A stretch of DNA of 64,000 bases, taken from NCBI GenBank assembly GCA_037178855.1, contig JASJZC010000006.1, forward strand, positions 2,418,001 through 2,482,000, given 5' to 3'. This document shows positions 1 through 10,629 of this stretch, piece after piece; position 1 is the stretch's first letter, and every line of letters begins with the position of its first letter. A program made the position numbers and the translations under genes. The notes under the pieces are model-generated. The model saw only the letters and a program-made list of their open reading frames with translations, searched no databases and had not been told where the DNA came from. Source of the DNA: Oscheius sp. JU75 (Eukaryota > Nematoda > Chromadorea > Rhabditida > Rhabditidae).

Positions 1-370
1 ATCCGAGACTACTTCCACATCCTGTCCTTTGAGAGTGAGCGCTTCAGAGATTCCCAAGGCTGCTCGGTACGTGAGTAGAGCGATTATGGCCGATCTTCTC
101 ACGGCGAAATCTCCTGACTTTGGTAAGGTTTCCATCAGACGTCCGAAGTCTTCAGGGCACATTTTGGTTCGATGGTGCGTAGGAGCTGCTGATGGCCGTC
201 TCTAGCAGAGCTTTCTGGATCTCCTTCATCTCGGGTGGAAGGCATCCCAGATAGAAATTCTGTCGCTTTGTCTTGAGAGGCGTATGGACACTTCGACCAC
301 CAGAACTTCGTGAACTCCTCGATCCTCTGTTGGTAGACGGAGATTGTGGCGGGGGCTCGGCTGTCCTCAA
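1..370 (-). pseudogene. DIRS tyrosine recombinase (N-terminal part, frameshifted)
   Basis: Read on the minus strand, three frames are needed in turn. The SAM-like core-binding domain (motif ISVYQQRIEEF, about 340-300) is in one frame, the next segment (about 270-152) in a second, and the start of the catalytic domain (about 134-1) in a third. The last contains the first recombinase box, ending ALGISEALTLKGQDV. In active family members the residue aligned with the G of ALGISE is the catalytic arginine (pattern GLRxSE), so the first catalytic residue looks lost as well. The rest of the gene is beyond base 1. Confidence 0.7.
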
Positions 371-481
371 TGGCTCTCCTCAGCATCAGATTGGCCCCCA
401 AGAAGCCGGTTTCGCAAGAAGACGTCATGTCCTCCAGAATTCTCCAGCGAGCGTCTGCAACAAGGGTGGGTTGGTGGGTGA

Positions 482-565
482 GAAAACGAAAAGCCGGAAT
501 AATTTCCGGGAACGACGATCCGCTGTCGCGGCATCGTCTACCGTAACCCGCCATTCGTGGCGGAT
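482..565. repeat. Three-hairpin module, copy 1
   Basis: Contains three consecutive perfect or near-perfect inverted repeats: CCGGAATAATTTCCGG (494-509); GACGAT...ATCGTC enclosing CCGC-TGTC-GCGG (514-538); and CCGCCA-TTCG-TGGCGG (548-563). The same module with few differences is at 3023-3109, about 2.5 kb away in the same orientation. Copy 1 lies between the RNase H and recombinase genes, copy 2 just upstream of the Gag-like ORF. Confidence 0.8.
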
Positions 566-944
566 CCCAGAGTTTGGCTAATGAGAGGTCGAATTTAATA
601 AAGACAAACGGGCTTTTTGAATATTCTGAACCGAATTTCGACTGAAATGGCATGGATTCGAACAGCTTATGACCGGTCTCGTACCGAAAGACCTGCTTTA
701 CAAAAGGCGCCCATTTGCCATGATCGTACAGTATCGGCCAGTAGGGCTGCGCCGACCAAATTGGACAGCCCAATTCCTTTGGAGCCGTAGTGGGAAGCAA
801 ACGTCAAGACTCTCGCAAAAAGGCCTATCGGCGGCACTAGTAGACGTGTTCCTCCAGTATCTAGCGTGGTTAAAAGCATCGAACGTTGTCTTCCCTTGGA
901 ATCCAATCTACGTACGCTATGATATTCTGTTCGTCTAGCATTCT

Positions 945-1289
945 CTAAATGCTTTTTGCCTGCTCGTGAAGCTCCGGAATCATGCTACCTTTCCGATAGA
1001 TGACGCACGCCGCTTGGTTATCGCAAAAGACCAAAACTGGACTTTTAATGTTAGGCAAAAAGCTTCTCAAGCCGAAATCTATCGCGAACAGCTCTCTGTG
1101 CGTACTCGACGCTATCAACAGACGTTCTGGGAGTTCGCGTGAGGTTCTTCCTTCTTTGCCGGTATGTAAGATGGCGCCAACTGCTAATGCCGAAGCATCT
1201 ACGCTGATTTTCGTTACCGGTGTCTCTCGTAAAGGTGGAAGATCATGCGATCTTGTCGGAGAGGTTTGGAAGTATCGAGTCCAAAACAA
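945..1289 (-). pseudogene. DIRS RNase H domain
   Basis: Minus-strand ORF of about 114 codons with the RNase H signatures ISVDASALAVGAIL (first Asp), SSTHRELFAI (Glu) and VLVFCDNQAA (third Asp), in the order and spacing expected for a retroelement RNase H following a reverse transcriptase. The catalytic D-E-D residues are all visible. The frame ends at a stop at 945, and between here and the recombinase there is only eroded sequence plus one copy of the hairpin module. Confidence 0.8.
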
Positions 1290-1560
1290 GAGCTCACCTT
1301 TTTCTCCTTCGTTCTTCTTAATGTGGTAATCCAGAGCCCGTCTCTTTGTGCCGTGGCCGTCGTAGTCTACAGATACTTCGACTCTCTCTTCTCGAAATCT
1401 GTAAACAGGAGATTTAATGAGGCTAATGAATCCGTGAATTTCAGCCTTTGCCTAAGAGAGGGAGATCGGACCATTTGTAGTTTTAACAAACAACCTCTTA
1501 CGTTATCTAGACGCCTCTGCGTGATTGAAAAACGGTATTCTGCTAGTTTAACTTCACATC

Positions 1561-2100
1561 CTAGCCAAGGAAAATCTGAGATGGGGTCCAATGACATTTG
1601 TATTCGGAAAATGTCCATCCTGCGACTAGTAAATCGCGCCTCACTATCTCCACTGCCTTGGCGCAGTCCTCGGCCTTTTCTGCGTAAATTACTCCGTCAT
1701 CTAGATATAGAGCGACCCCTAGTCCATCTGACCTCCACTTCTTCACAAATGGTCGCAAAGACTTCGTAAAAATTCTAGGACCAGAAGAAAGGCCAAACGG
1801 TAATACCTTGAATCTGTAGGAACAATTTTCCCAGTGGAAACCTAAGTGGTTACGCGACTCGACGCTCATGGCTAAATGATGGTACCCGCTCTTCAGGTCG
1901 AAAGTACAAGCGTAGCCGTTTTTAGGCAAAAGGTCTTTTATAATGGCAAAATCTTCGAATCTATACTTCTCTTTAGCAACGAAATCGTTCAAGAACGACA
2001 GGTCTAAAATCAGACGCAACTTACTATTGTTCTTGGCTACAGAAAGGGGGCTGAAGAGCTGTGTCCTCAGAAAGCTCCTCAATTGCGGCGATTTGCAAGA
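1561..2100 (-). pseudogene. DIRS reverse transcriptase (partial)
   Basis: Minus-strand ORF of about 173 codons with reverse transcriptase blocks in order: LRLILDLSFLN, CTFDLKSGYHHL (first catalytic Asp), VLPFGLSSGPRIF and ALYLDDGVIYA (the YxDD box, here YLDD). The YLDD and FGL blocks are typical of the DIRS/Ty3 lineage. The ORF is broken upstream of about 2082 and downstream of 1561, where frames shift toward the RNase H domain. Confidence 0.85.
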
Positions 2101-2239
2101 GTTCTGAAATCAGTATGGACTAGCGCCAAGGTATTATTTTTATTTTTAAACGCAAGTGAAGGCAGCTGATCTTTCCAAGGTATTGAGTAGCCATTTTCCA
2201 ACGAGTCGGCCACCACAGGGCTCAGGTCTAGTCTTTTTC

Positions 2240-2860
2240 AAAATTCAATGAAGTCGTGGATCTTTCCGGCGCGAAAATCCTGCGCAGCCGGAATAGCACC
2301 GGACTCTTTGGGATTGAGGGATAGATACTTGGGATAGAGATCCGACAATGAAAAATTGCAAGAAACCTTACTTCGTGTCTGTCCTCCTTGGACAATCTGG
2401 GGCCAGTGGCCCTTTTGGCCACAAACTTTGCAAACGTCTCATGAACGGTCTCTTCTTTCAGGGAAAAACGAGCGCGGCGGAGCACTGTAACCGTAGGCAT
2501 CGTGGGGAGCGTAGAAGTAACCGTTGTCCTTCTGGTAGCCGGATGAGAAGTGGGAACCGGGTTGGCGGGCCGGTTCCCGGTAACCAAAGGGCTGCCTGGC
2601 TGAAGGCGAATGTCTGCGCTTCCTATCTTCCTTCTTCTTCTCCCTCGCCTGTTCCTCGATGATCTCGGCCAGAACCGGGTCGGTGATCCTCAGCTCTCTA
2701 CTTTCTTCTTGGCCTCGAGTAGATAAAAAACGGCTGGATTCTTGTCGGCAACGCACAAGAGCTCGTTGCGGTTCTTCAACTTGGTAAGGACCACTTCTTT
2801 GTTCTTCTCGGCATCCGTCATCAGCTTCATCAGCTCCTGGTTGAAATCGAACTGCGCTTG
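2240..2860 (-). pseudogene. DIRS Gag-like ORF with degenerate zinc knuckle
   Basis: Minus-strand coding sequence in shifting frames. It begins with a Lys/Glu/Leu-rich stretch that looks coiled coil (LMKLMTDAEKNKEVV near 2800). A basic, Tyr/Pro/Gly-rich segment follows (AREKKKEDRKRRHSPSARQ near 2620). Near 2420 lies a zinc-knuckle relic CKVCGQKGHWPQIV: the first two Cys and the His are present, but the last Cys of the CX2CX4HX4C pattern reads Val. This suits the nucleocapsid-type ORF1 upstream of DIRS/PAT polymerase genes. No intact ORF spans it. Confidence 0.55.
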
Positions 2861-3022
2861 ATATCTTTACAATCCAACTTTACATTTTCTGACCTGAACT
2901 GAGGTTGGAGCGAAATAGAAGACACGAAAATGAATGCAGCGAGAATTGAGTATAGTCGAAAAATTGAAGAATGAAAGAATTTAGCAACAAATATATGAAG
3001 AAAAATAGGAACGAATGGTGAT

Positions 3023-3109
3023 ACGAAAAACGAAAAGCCGGAATGATTTCTGAGAACGACGATCCGCTGTCGCGGCATCGTCTACCGCAACCCGCCATTC
3101 GTGGCGGAC
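3023..3109. repeat. Three-hairpin module, copy 2
   Basis: Second copy of the module described for 482-565. The middle and right hairpins are kept exactly (CCGCCA-TTCG-TGGCGG at 3092-3107). The left one differs by two bases. It is 5' of the Gag-like ORF on the element's coding strand, as expected for a leader or terminal-repeat signal. Confidence 0.8.
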
Positions 3110-3424
3110 CCTCATTCCGCGTCCCATCCTTTCGCCACCGCCCAAAACATAACATTTTGGGAGCGAGAAAGTGAGTTACTCACATTGGCATTTATAATTA
3201 TAGAGGTAGATCTTTTTTACACATTCGTGTCTGATGGTTGATCAAAGTCTTTTTTTTTCGGGAGCCTTTACTGGTGCGATGTAACACAAAATGAAACTAA
3301 GGTTCTTTTGAAGAGAATAGTTATTTTTTGACATTTGAAAATTCCGCTCAATGGAGCTTATCGATTACCGAAGCACTTGAGGGTGGTGATGAAACAAGAA
3401 GATCCAATATTAGGAAGCAACATA

Positions 3425-3509
3425 CAGTCAACTCTCGATATAGTAGACACGCGTTTTGCACGAAAAAAGTCTACTATTTGGTGAAGTCTACTATATCGAG
3501 AGTTGACTG
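3425..3509. mobile_element. pogo/Tigger-like MITE, 85 bp, TA target duplication
   Basis: Terminal inverted repeats begin CAGTCAACTCTCGATATAG on the left and end in its reverse complement on the right. TA lies directly outside at 3423-3424 and 3510-3511. The whole insert is nearly a palindrome with a short central loop. TIRs starting CAGT and a TA duplication fit the pogo branch of Tc1/mariner. A second, less perfect copy is at 4916-5009. Confidence 0.8.
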
Positions 3510-3707
3510 TATATCCGTGAATAGTATTCATTATGAATGATGAAACACCAAAAAACTGAAATCATTTCGTTTTGTTTAAAACAACTTTCGAGCTGGAGCG
3601 CGACCAGAGCTTGGTTTCTTTTTTTTCCTATAATGTTTCACCAATGTATGATAAGCATCCATCAATTTGTTACACACTTTGTCGTCCTTCCAATAAAAAC
3701 ACTTCTA

Positions 3708-6700
3708 TTATCCCTCATGAAATCTACAAAAGTGAATGTCCATCTTGAAGATGTCGAACACTTTGCACATTTCTCCATTCTCTAGCCGTTGCTCAGCTAT
3801 CCTCTGAACTTTTTCAATCTTTCTTCGGTCAAAAACCCACATCCAGGGTGGCCAAAAGATTGTGCAGTTTGTAGATTCTGCTGGCAGTGTTTTCCAGCTT
3901 CTTCTCGCGCCTGTAGTAGAACTGGAGCTCGTCCACGAGCTTCTCCAATATGTCTCGACTGATTTCTTGGGTTTCGGGGGAAAGACCGATTTCTGGACCT
4001 AGAACACAGAAAAGTTAAAAGTAACAGCTATTAAACTTATAGCAAACCAGTCGCTTACGACCTGGTACTCTTTTGAACTGTTTGACTCTCTTCTAACTCG
4101 TCTTGTCAACTTCTGTAGATAACCCTTGATAGAAAAGGCCACAAACATTGTCAAGAGTTATAACAGAATTGACATGTGTCGCAGACAGGCCCCTTTTGTC
4201 AAATGTAAAGGTTGGATATTTAAGAAACCGTGAAACAACAAAAAATTGTCGAATTGTGAATAGTAGCGCACCCAAATAGACAACCCACCAAGATCATGTC
4301 CAAAATGTGATATCTCTAGACCTCTAGGGAATTGCATTTTTTGAACTGCCTGACCTTTATTGAAACTGAAACATTTTTGGTTGCTTGGAATTTTCAATGA
4401 TGAAAGCGTTTTCCCACTCCCAATTCTGTGTTCTGACCAAGACGTAGACACATTTGCCGGAATTCGCATGGAGCTGAAAGATTAGACACAGTACAGTAGC
4501 ATTCAAGTACGACAAGTCGATTCCCCTGGAACTGCCTAGTCTACATTGAAAAGGCGCAGTACGTTAGGTTCATTGAACTTTACATGGTTAGATTCTCGCT
4601 CCAGCTTCTCATAGACTCGTCTATACCCGTAACGCGGATTTTTGAGACGTTTCGGAGACACTTCCCCTGTGTGAGTCAAGAAAAAAAGAATTATCGATAT
4701 AACTTTATCAAAGTGTTAAGTTGTGGTAGTAAGAGGGGATCAGTTGGGTTTCTCATGATGCTGAAGTATTATGCCTATGGACAAACTGGTCGAATAGGTT
4801 TCCACGAACTGCCTGACCCATACAGAAAAAGTAAAACATTCTAGGTTGCTTGAAATTTTGAACGGTGGAAATATTTTTCATTATTAAACTAATCGACTTG
4901 ATATTGTAAGAAATACAGTCAACTCTCGATATAGTAGACACCCGATATAGTAGAATTCACCATATAGTAGACAAAAATTTTGCTCCAATAGTAGAATACA
5001 GTTGACTTGTACTTGAATCTTTGCTTCCCAGTACTTCTTCGTGCCCGAAACATGGGATTTTAAGATTTTTGAACGCCACCTCCCCCTCTACACCTTGTAT
5101 TTGTTTCCATGGAACTATTGGGTTGGTAAATAAGTCTTTTCGCTTTTTGTAAATATGTCCCTTGCCTCGTTTACGACAACGGCCGAGCTATTGGTTATAG
5201 CACTTCGTGTTGCTCACTCAGTCCTCTACCACCACCATGCAAGATACCACTTCCCTTCTTCTTATTCTCTATTCTCTGTTCGTTTTGATCCGGACTATTG
5301 ATGACCTGCCACCCTACGATCTGCGACATGAGTTCCTCAAAGGCAGGAATGGAGCCCAAACGGCGGCTGATATTAACGATGTTTATGGCCAAGGAACGAC
5401 GTCTACGAGGGTATGCCAGTTGTGGCTCTATCGCTTTCGGTCTGGGGACAAAAGCGTCGAAGATGAGCCAAGGTCAACTTTTGATGAATCGAGGTTGCTG
5501 CAGCTCGTGTATGTGAACAATCGCCAGACTACCCGTGAACTAGCAGAGGCACTGTCTGTCAGTCATGCTGCAGTGGAATATCATTTGAAGCAATTGAGAT
5601 TTATGAAGAAACTAGGCACTTGGTTGCCGGATGACCTCAGTGACACCCAGAAGTGGCAGCGCATGTCCGTCGCCCATTCTCTCCTGTCCAGGTATGAGAG
5701 GAAATCCTTTTTACCATGCCTGGTGATGAGGAATGAGAAGTGGGTAACGTACGTAAACTTCCGAAGGAAGCGTCAATGGGTGGATCCAGGGCAGACACCA
5801 AGTCCTGATGTGAAACCTGACATTCATCAAAAGAAGATTATGCTCTGTGTTTTCTGGGAAATCGAAGAAGTGGTGCACTGGGAACTGCTGAATGCTGGAA
5901 CTACCCTTACGGCTGCCATAACTTTAAAAGGTTACCGTTGCACTTCGCCAGAAACGGCCGCTGAAGTCGAAAGTCATCCTGCAGATGAACAACGCGCGCC
6001 CCCATGTCGCCAAACTCACTCGCTCTAGGATCCACGACCTAGGTTGGGAGATTCTATCCTATCCTCCTTATAGCCCGGACCTTGCCCCTTCCGACTATTA
6101 TCTGTTCCTGACTCTCAACAACGAGATTGGAGGAAAACAGGTCAATTCCGACGGCGCACCCAAAACCTAGTTGACAAACTTCTTCGCATTGAAACCCAAG
6201 GTGTTCTACGAGCGTGGCATCCGTAAGCTACTCGTGAAATGGGCAAACGTGGTCCATCATAATAGTGATTACAACGAATGAAAAAGTTGTTTGGAAGTCA
6301 ATAAATTTTTGTATTTGAAAAAGCGAAAAGACTTAGTTACCAACCCAATATCTGGCTTTTATAAAAAGGGTGAAATAAAATACTTTAGATAGCTTCTAGT
6401 TCCAAGAGGTCAGAGAACCCAACTTCTATGCGAGATATTCGATCCTTGCGATTTTCAACGCGATTCATACCACATGGGGTTACAAAAAGTGGAGAATTAA
6501 AGGCGGCTCGATTGCGTGAACAGTTTCTTTTCTGCTTATCCTGGTTTGATAAAACACAATTTTACAGTTCAAACTGAACTTCCATCGTATGTTTCACAAG
6601 CACTATATACTGAAGAAAAATGTTATTCTGACAGTTGGTCTCGGACATTCTAAAATAGGATATAATGTTTTTTGGCTCCTGCTTCAAGACTAGCACAAGA

Positions 6701-9538
6701 AGGACCAACTCATTCTATCCCTTCATTTGGTTCACAAGATTCAAAATTTTGCGTCATTCATTTTCGATTGAATTTATAATCCGTTTTCGCTAGATGTTTC
6801 ACGCGTACAGGATATTCGAGAAGTTTGATCAATGACATTGTTCCTCATCTTGGAGCCAGAAATTGGAATCTGCCATATGTTTTGGGTCCTGCCACGGCTT
6901 CCCAGTCAAATCATTTGCCAGGTCTATTCGCAATCAAAAATCCTTACTCTTGATGTCCCAGAGACAATTCATCATCAAGTACAAAGTCTCAAAGCGATCC
7001 GGTTTCAGCTGCTTAAAGGGTCTGTTGAATTCGTTAGCGTAGCGATATTCCTTTGCGAGAATCATCCTGAATCCAGCTTTTGTCAGAAATCAAGTAATTT
7101 ATACTCTTTGAACTGTTCTCCACTGTAATCAGTCACTTGAGACGGGTCGATGCCCACGGATTCCAAGGACCAGATCTTTCCATCCAGTGACAGTACTCTG
7201 GTGTCGTTGGGGTCGTCACCCAGTACTTCTAGGGACACGGCAGCTCTGTCAAGTTGGCAGAAACGAACGAAAAAGTGCTTGTAGAGGATCGCCTGAAATT
7301 TTCTGACTTTGAAACATAATTTTTGAATTTTGTGACGGTTAGACCCATTTTCGATGTCAAGGTCCGATTTCTGAGCTTAGCAAAAGCAAAGTTGCAGATC
7401 TGGTCAAATACTATAATTTTGCAGAATTGGTCAAAGCTGAAAATGTTGTTTGCCCAAAAAGTGATAAATATATTGTGCTTTTCACGGGAGCGATACAAAC
7501 CCGGGAGCAAATAATGTTTCACAAGAACTATATATACTAGAAAGATGGAGCAAAATCGTGGCGACTATTACGATGTGACAAAAGTGTTACGACGAATTCA
7601 GTGATAATTCTGTCGACTAGTTCATGGAAAACGATGAACACGGCATTGCTATCCAAAAAAGGCATGATATTCCATATTGAGGATTTGGCCGGGGTTAGCC
7701 TGAATGAATTGGAAATGTTTCACCAAAAGATGGTATTCCAGAACCAGATGCGATATTGCCATACAAAAATCTGTTACCATTGCTATTTACAAGTTGAAAA
7801 CGTATATGTTCCACCCTTTTCCTTATCCAGACTCTAGGGTTCTTATACTTGTCCAATATCTCACGCGCTATCCAAAAATCTCACTTGTCTTTTCTCACCT
7901 TCTGGTCCATTGGCAGCTCGGCAAAGGGTCGGATTTCGGAGCAGATCTCAGCCAACATTAGGAGTTCTTTGTAAAAGTGGACCATCTGGTCGTTCATGTC
8001 GACTTGTGTCACTGGGACTACCTGGAAACGTTTTTGTCCTATTTCACTACTGCATACTGTAAATTTAAAAATACAAACGCACAAGAGAACCCGATAACCG
8101 ATGCCTTGTATTTATTGTATTCGAAAAAGAAAAAAATTCATTGAACCATTCCAAGAGACGCATAGAAGTCTCTTGATATGGTAGTTTTCGAAACTTGTTT
8201 GTTTCACAGACAGTCTAAATCTGGGAAAACTGCAGGAATTTTGCTCGTTCTTCAGAAAAATAAGGAAAAACTACCATTTCCTTACTACAAGGCCATCTCT
8301 GATTGTGATGACTGTAGGCCATGTCCGCCTGGGCTATTAAGAACGTGTCCCAGATCTGCTTCTCGTTGCTGTGTCTCTGAAACAGCCGATTTCTCGAAAC
8401 AATTTTCCACCATACCTTGTTTAGCGCCGAGCACATCTTCTTCTTCAAACTCTCTATGAAGACAGCATGATTTCCACAGATATTCTCGATCGAGAAGAAG
8501 TCGTGATCGAATTTTGGTAGGTATGAAGAAGAGGCTTTGACTGGATCCAGGTGGATGTCCGGACAGGTGTCTAATTCCTCTGAAGTTGGATTGAAATTTG
8601 TATGGGAAAGCTATAAATACCAATAGTCATGCCAACAGCCAGACACTTTTTGAAACGGCAGTAGCGACAGCTGAGTCGCTTCTCTGAAAAATAATGTTTC
8701 AGGGAGAACGCATATTTCGGGTCTGAGGGGACTTTAGTAGTTGAGAAATGCTTTGGACGATTCATTCAATGAAAATAGATTAGGCATATTTCCCAAGTTC
8801 TATAACGTTCAGGTTTGCTCTAAAAAGATAATTACCGGTTTTCTTTTCCCTCGGTTATGCCTGTAAAAGTTTTCCTTCTAGTCTCATTGCCCACTTACTC
8901 TTTCAGTACTTCTCAAGGCAAAGTTGCATCTAGTTCGCCGTCAAATGTTTCATTCCTACACTAAAGAATTTCAATACTTCTTGTTCTCGATGGACGTGGA
9001 GATCTATTAAAAACAATAACATCGAGTCTTATCACCGTCAGCCTTGTTACAGCGACGCAAAAGCGATCGCAGAAACCAATGAGAGACAAAGTCTACTTTC
9101 CTGATTTCTCCCCTAACATAAAAAGGTTAGAATTGCAGGGACAAAGTAATTTTTTTGCACTAACAAGCGAAGTTTTCTGTTTTGTTTCAGCCGTTTGTTC
9201 AAGACGCACCATTTCAAATGTTCTTCGATGCAGCTAGTCCAACGTTTGCAAGAAAATAATTCTTTTGCTAGAACTCTGAAGGTGATCCGTGGTATATTTT
9301 TCCTGTCCATGTTCAACTACGAAAACTTTTGGTCAGCCCAGCCGAATACCGTGGTAATTCCCCCTTTTCATATACAAAGACATTGCCCACCTTCCGAAAC
9401 TGAGCAGTTTTCGCTGTAGGCACAGGTGTAGGATAGCTTTAGCTGGGCTGTCCTCTTGTAAAAAGCAGCACAGGCCCGACATGAGGGAATTTTGTAGTGG
9501 AAGTTAGTGGTCGGAGCCGTACAGACTCGGCAGTTCAT
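3708..9538 (-). CDS. Nuclear hormone receptor, supplementary nematode type (copy 1), 9 exons, 386 aa
   Basis: Exons: 9391-9538, 8621-8683, 8416-8579, 8275-8376, 7899-8021, 7105-7292, 6948-7066, 3841-3998, 3708-3803. They total 1161 bases in one open frame. The start ATG (9538) lies 9 bases after a ttttcag acceptor, a candidate trans-splice site. Residues 1-70 are a C4 zinc-finger DNA-binding domain (Cys 3, 6, 20, 23 and 39, 45, 55, 58) with P-box CRACAAF and finger end CRYCRFKKCLAVGM. The ligand-binding domain follows (ELPMDQK, FKQLKPDRF, SPETQEI, ELQFYYRREKKL). It should act as a ligand-regulated or constitutive nuclear transcription factor; ligand and targets are unknown. Exon lengths and phases match the copy at 10630. 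Intron 7 is 2.9 kb and holds a mariner and a MITE. Confidence 0.9.
4020..4900. repeat. Diverged direct repeats inside receptor intron 7
   Basis: Related blocks with the phrase gaactgcctga/cctagt followed by ttgcttggaattttcaa recur near 4335-4410, 4525-4560 and 4800-4870. Some are arranged as tandem degenerate copies. No coding potential is evident. The origin is unknown, perhaps an old tandem duplication or an eroded transposon. Confidence 0.35.
4916..5009. mobile_element. pogo/Tigger-like MITE, second copy, degenerate
   Basis: The left end repeats the CAGTCAACTCTCGATATAG terminus of the 3425 element and is preceded by TA (4914-4915). Internal ATATAGTAGA units are repeated. The right end is a weaker GTTGACTTG followed by TA (5010-5011). 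It sits in the long seventh intron of the first nuclear receptor gene, just upstream of the mariner copy. Confidence 0.6.
5118..6348 (+). mobile_element. mariner transposon copy 1 (1231 bp), TA duplication
   Basis: Terminal inverted repeats start TTGGGTTGGTAAATAAGTC and end with the complementary CCAACCCAA. They are flanked by TA at 5116-5117 and 6349-6350. The inside encodes a mariner-type transposase in the plus sense, opposite to the host gene whose intron it occupies. Related copies are at 40260-40825 and 60864-62102, and a TIR scrap is at 24548-24582. Confidence 0.95.
5237..6225 (+). pseudogene. mariner transposase, inactive
   Basis: The N-terminal helix-turn-helix region is recognisable (NDVYGQGTTS, CQLWLYRFRSGD, SVSHAAVEYHLKQL), followed by the catalytic DD34D core. 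The first aspartate context GDEKW reads RNEKW (Asp to Asn). The second, MDNARPH, reads MNNARPH (Asp to Asn). The third, YSPDLAPSDYYLF, is intact. A frameshift near 5985 separates the first two thirds from the end. The loss of two catalytic residues plus the frameshift makes it dead. Confidence 0.9.
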
Positions 9539-10629
9539 TTATTTTTTCTGAAAATTTACTTCTATGCTACGGCGCTCAGCAAGGAGACAGATAGCCGATA
9601 TATGGGAAAGATGAAACTTCTTTTTTTCATGAACTAGGTAGCTCGAACTTTCCTGGAATTGGACTTGTCCACCTTTCCAGTATTTCCTTTTTCGATGATA
9701 CAAAGAAAGCCAATCCCGTTCTCGCGGTGATTTTTCATAAACTAGGGTTATCAGCCAACATTTTGCGCCTACACCGGTATTAGTATCCCTACGAACATAA
9801 AATTGGACCTGCTATCTGACCAAACTACAATTACGGCGAGAACGGGTAATGTTTCATGGTATTCGGATTGCCATAAAAGTAGGACTAACAGCGGACAAGA
9901 AAATTCAAAGAGTTGTGCTTACAACAAGCCACTGGAACATGACAAGAATTAGATTTTTGGTTTGCAGCAATGGAAAAGACAATGATATGCAATACGTATT
10001 CTGACAGTTGAATAGGAATTCGACCGTGTACCATCTTCTTTCAACCTCATTAGCTTTTGCTGAAACAAGAAAGACAAGAATTGACTTTTTCAACAGTGAG
10101 CTATTATACAAACCCTTATTTAAAACTTACAGGATTATAACTTTTTAGTGAAACAATAACCAAGATTGAAATTCTCAATTCGAGTATTGCGTACAAAATG
10201 AATGCTTTCTGATAACCGGAACAAAAGCTTGATCAATTCTATTTCAAAGTTTCTAACCCATAGATGAACGATAAAACAATACTATTTCGAGAAAACTGGC
10301 TGGCGCACTTTCCATACAGGTTGGGTATCAGTGGCTTTTACAAATGAGAATTTGAAAAACGACATGGAAACAATGGTTTAGAGCCACCGTGTCATTGTCG
10401 AGCCTAAATCGATGGAGCCTGTTATCTGTCCAAAACCCATATTACGACGGGAACTGGGACTGTTTCATGGTCTTCGGACTGTCATAAAAAGAAATCAAAA
10501 AGCTGCTGCGCTTATTTCAAACCACTGGAACATAGCATCAACTTTTTTTTGGTTTGTAGAAAGTCGAAAGTCAATGTATTTGCAGGAATTCCTGTGCACA
10601 TATCAGGCAGATGGAACAAAATGGAATTT
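9539..10629. other. Intergenic region between the receptor genes, degenerate duplicated block
   Basis: No gene is supported here. Two related blocks about 630 bases apart share tgtttcatggt(a/c)ttcgga(t/c)tg(c/t)cataaaa and a later ccactggaacat: about 9810-9990 and 10425-10600. They may be a duplicated promoter or spacer from the receptor duplication, or an eroded repeat. Confidence 0.4.

Larger units (their letters stand above)
1..3160 (-). mobile_element. DIRS/PAT-type tyrosine-recombinase retrotransposon, degenerate, cut by window edge
   Basis: On the minus strand the order is Gag-like ORF (about 2860-2240), reverse transcriptase (2100-1561), RNase H (1289-945) and tyrosine recombinase (about 370 to 1). 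RT-RNase H followed by a recombinase instead of an integrase is the hallmark of DIRS-like elements; nematodes carry the PAT branch. Frames break repeatedly, so the copy is dead. An 85-base module of three hairpins occurs twice (about 482-565 and 3023-3109). The downstream terminal repeat lies outside the window, so the split-direct-repeat structure of PAT elements cannot be checked here. Confidence 0.85.
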
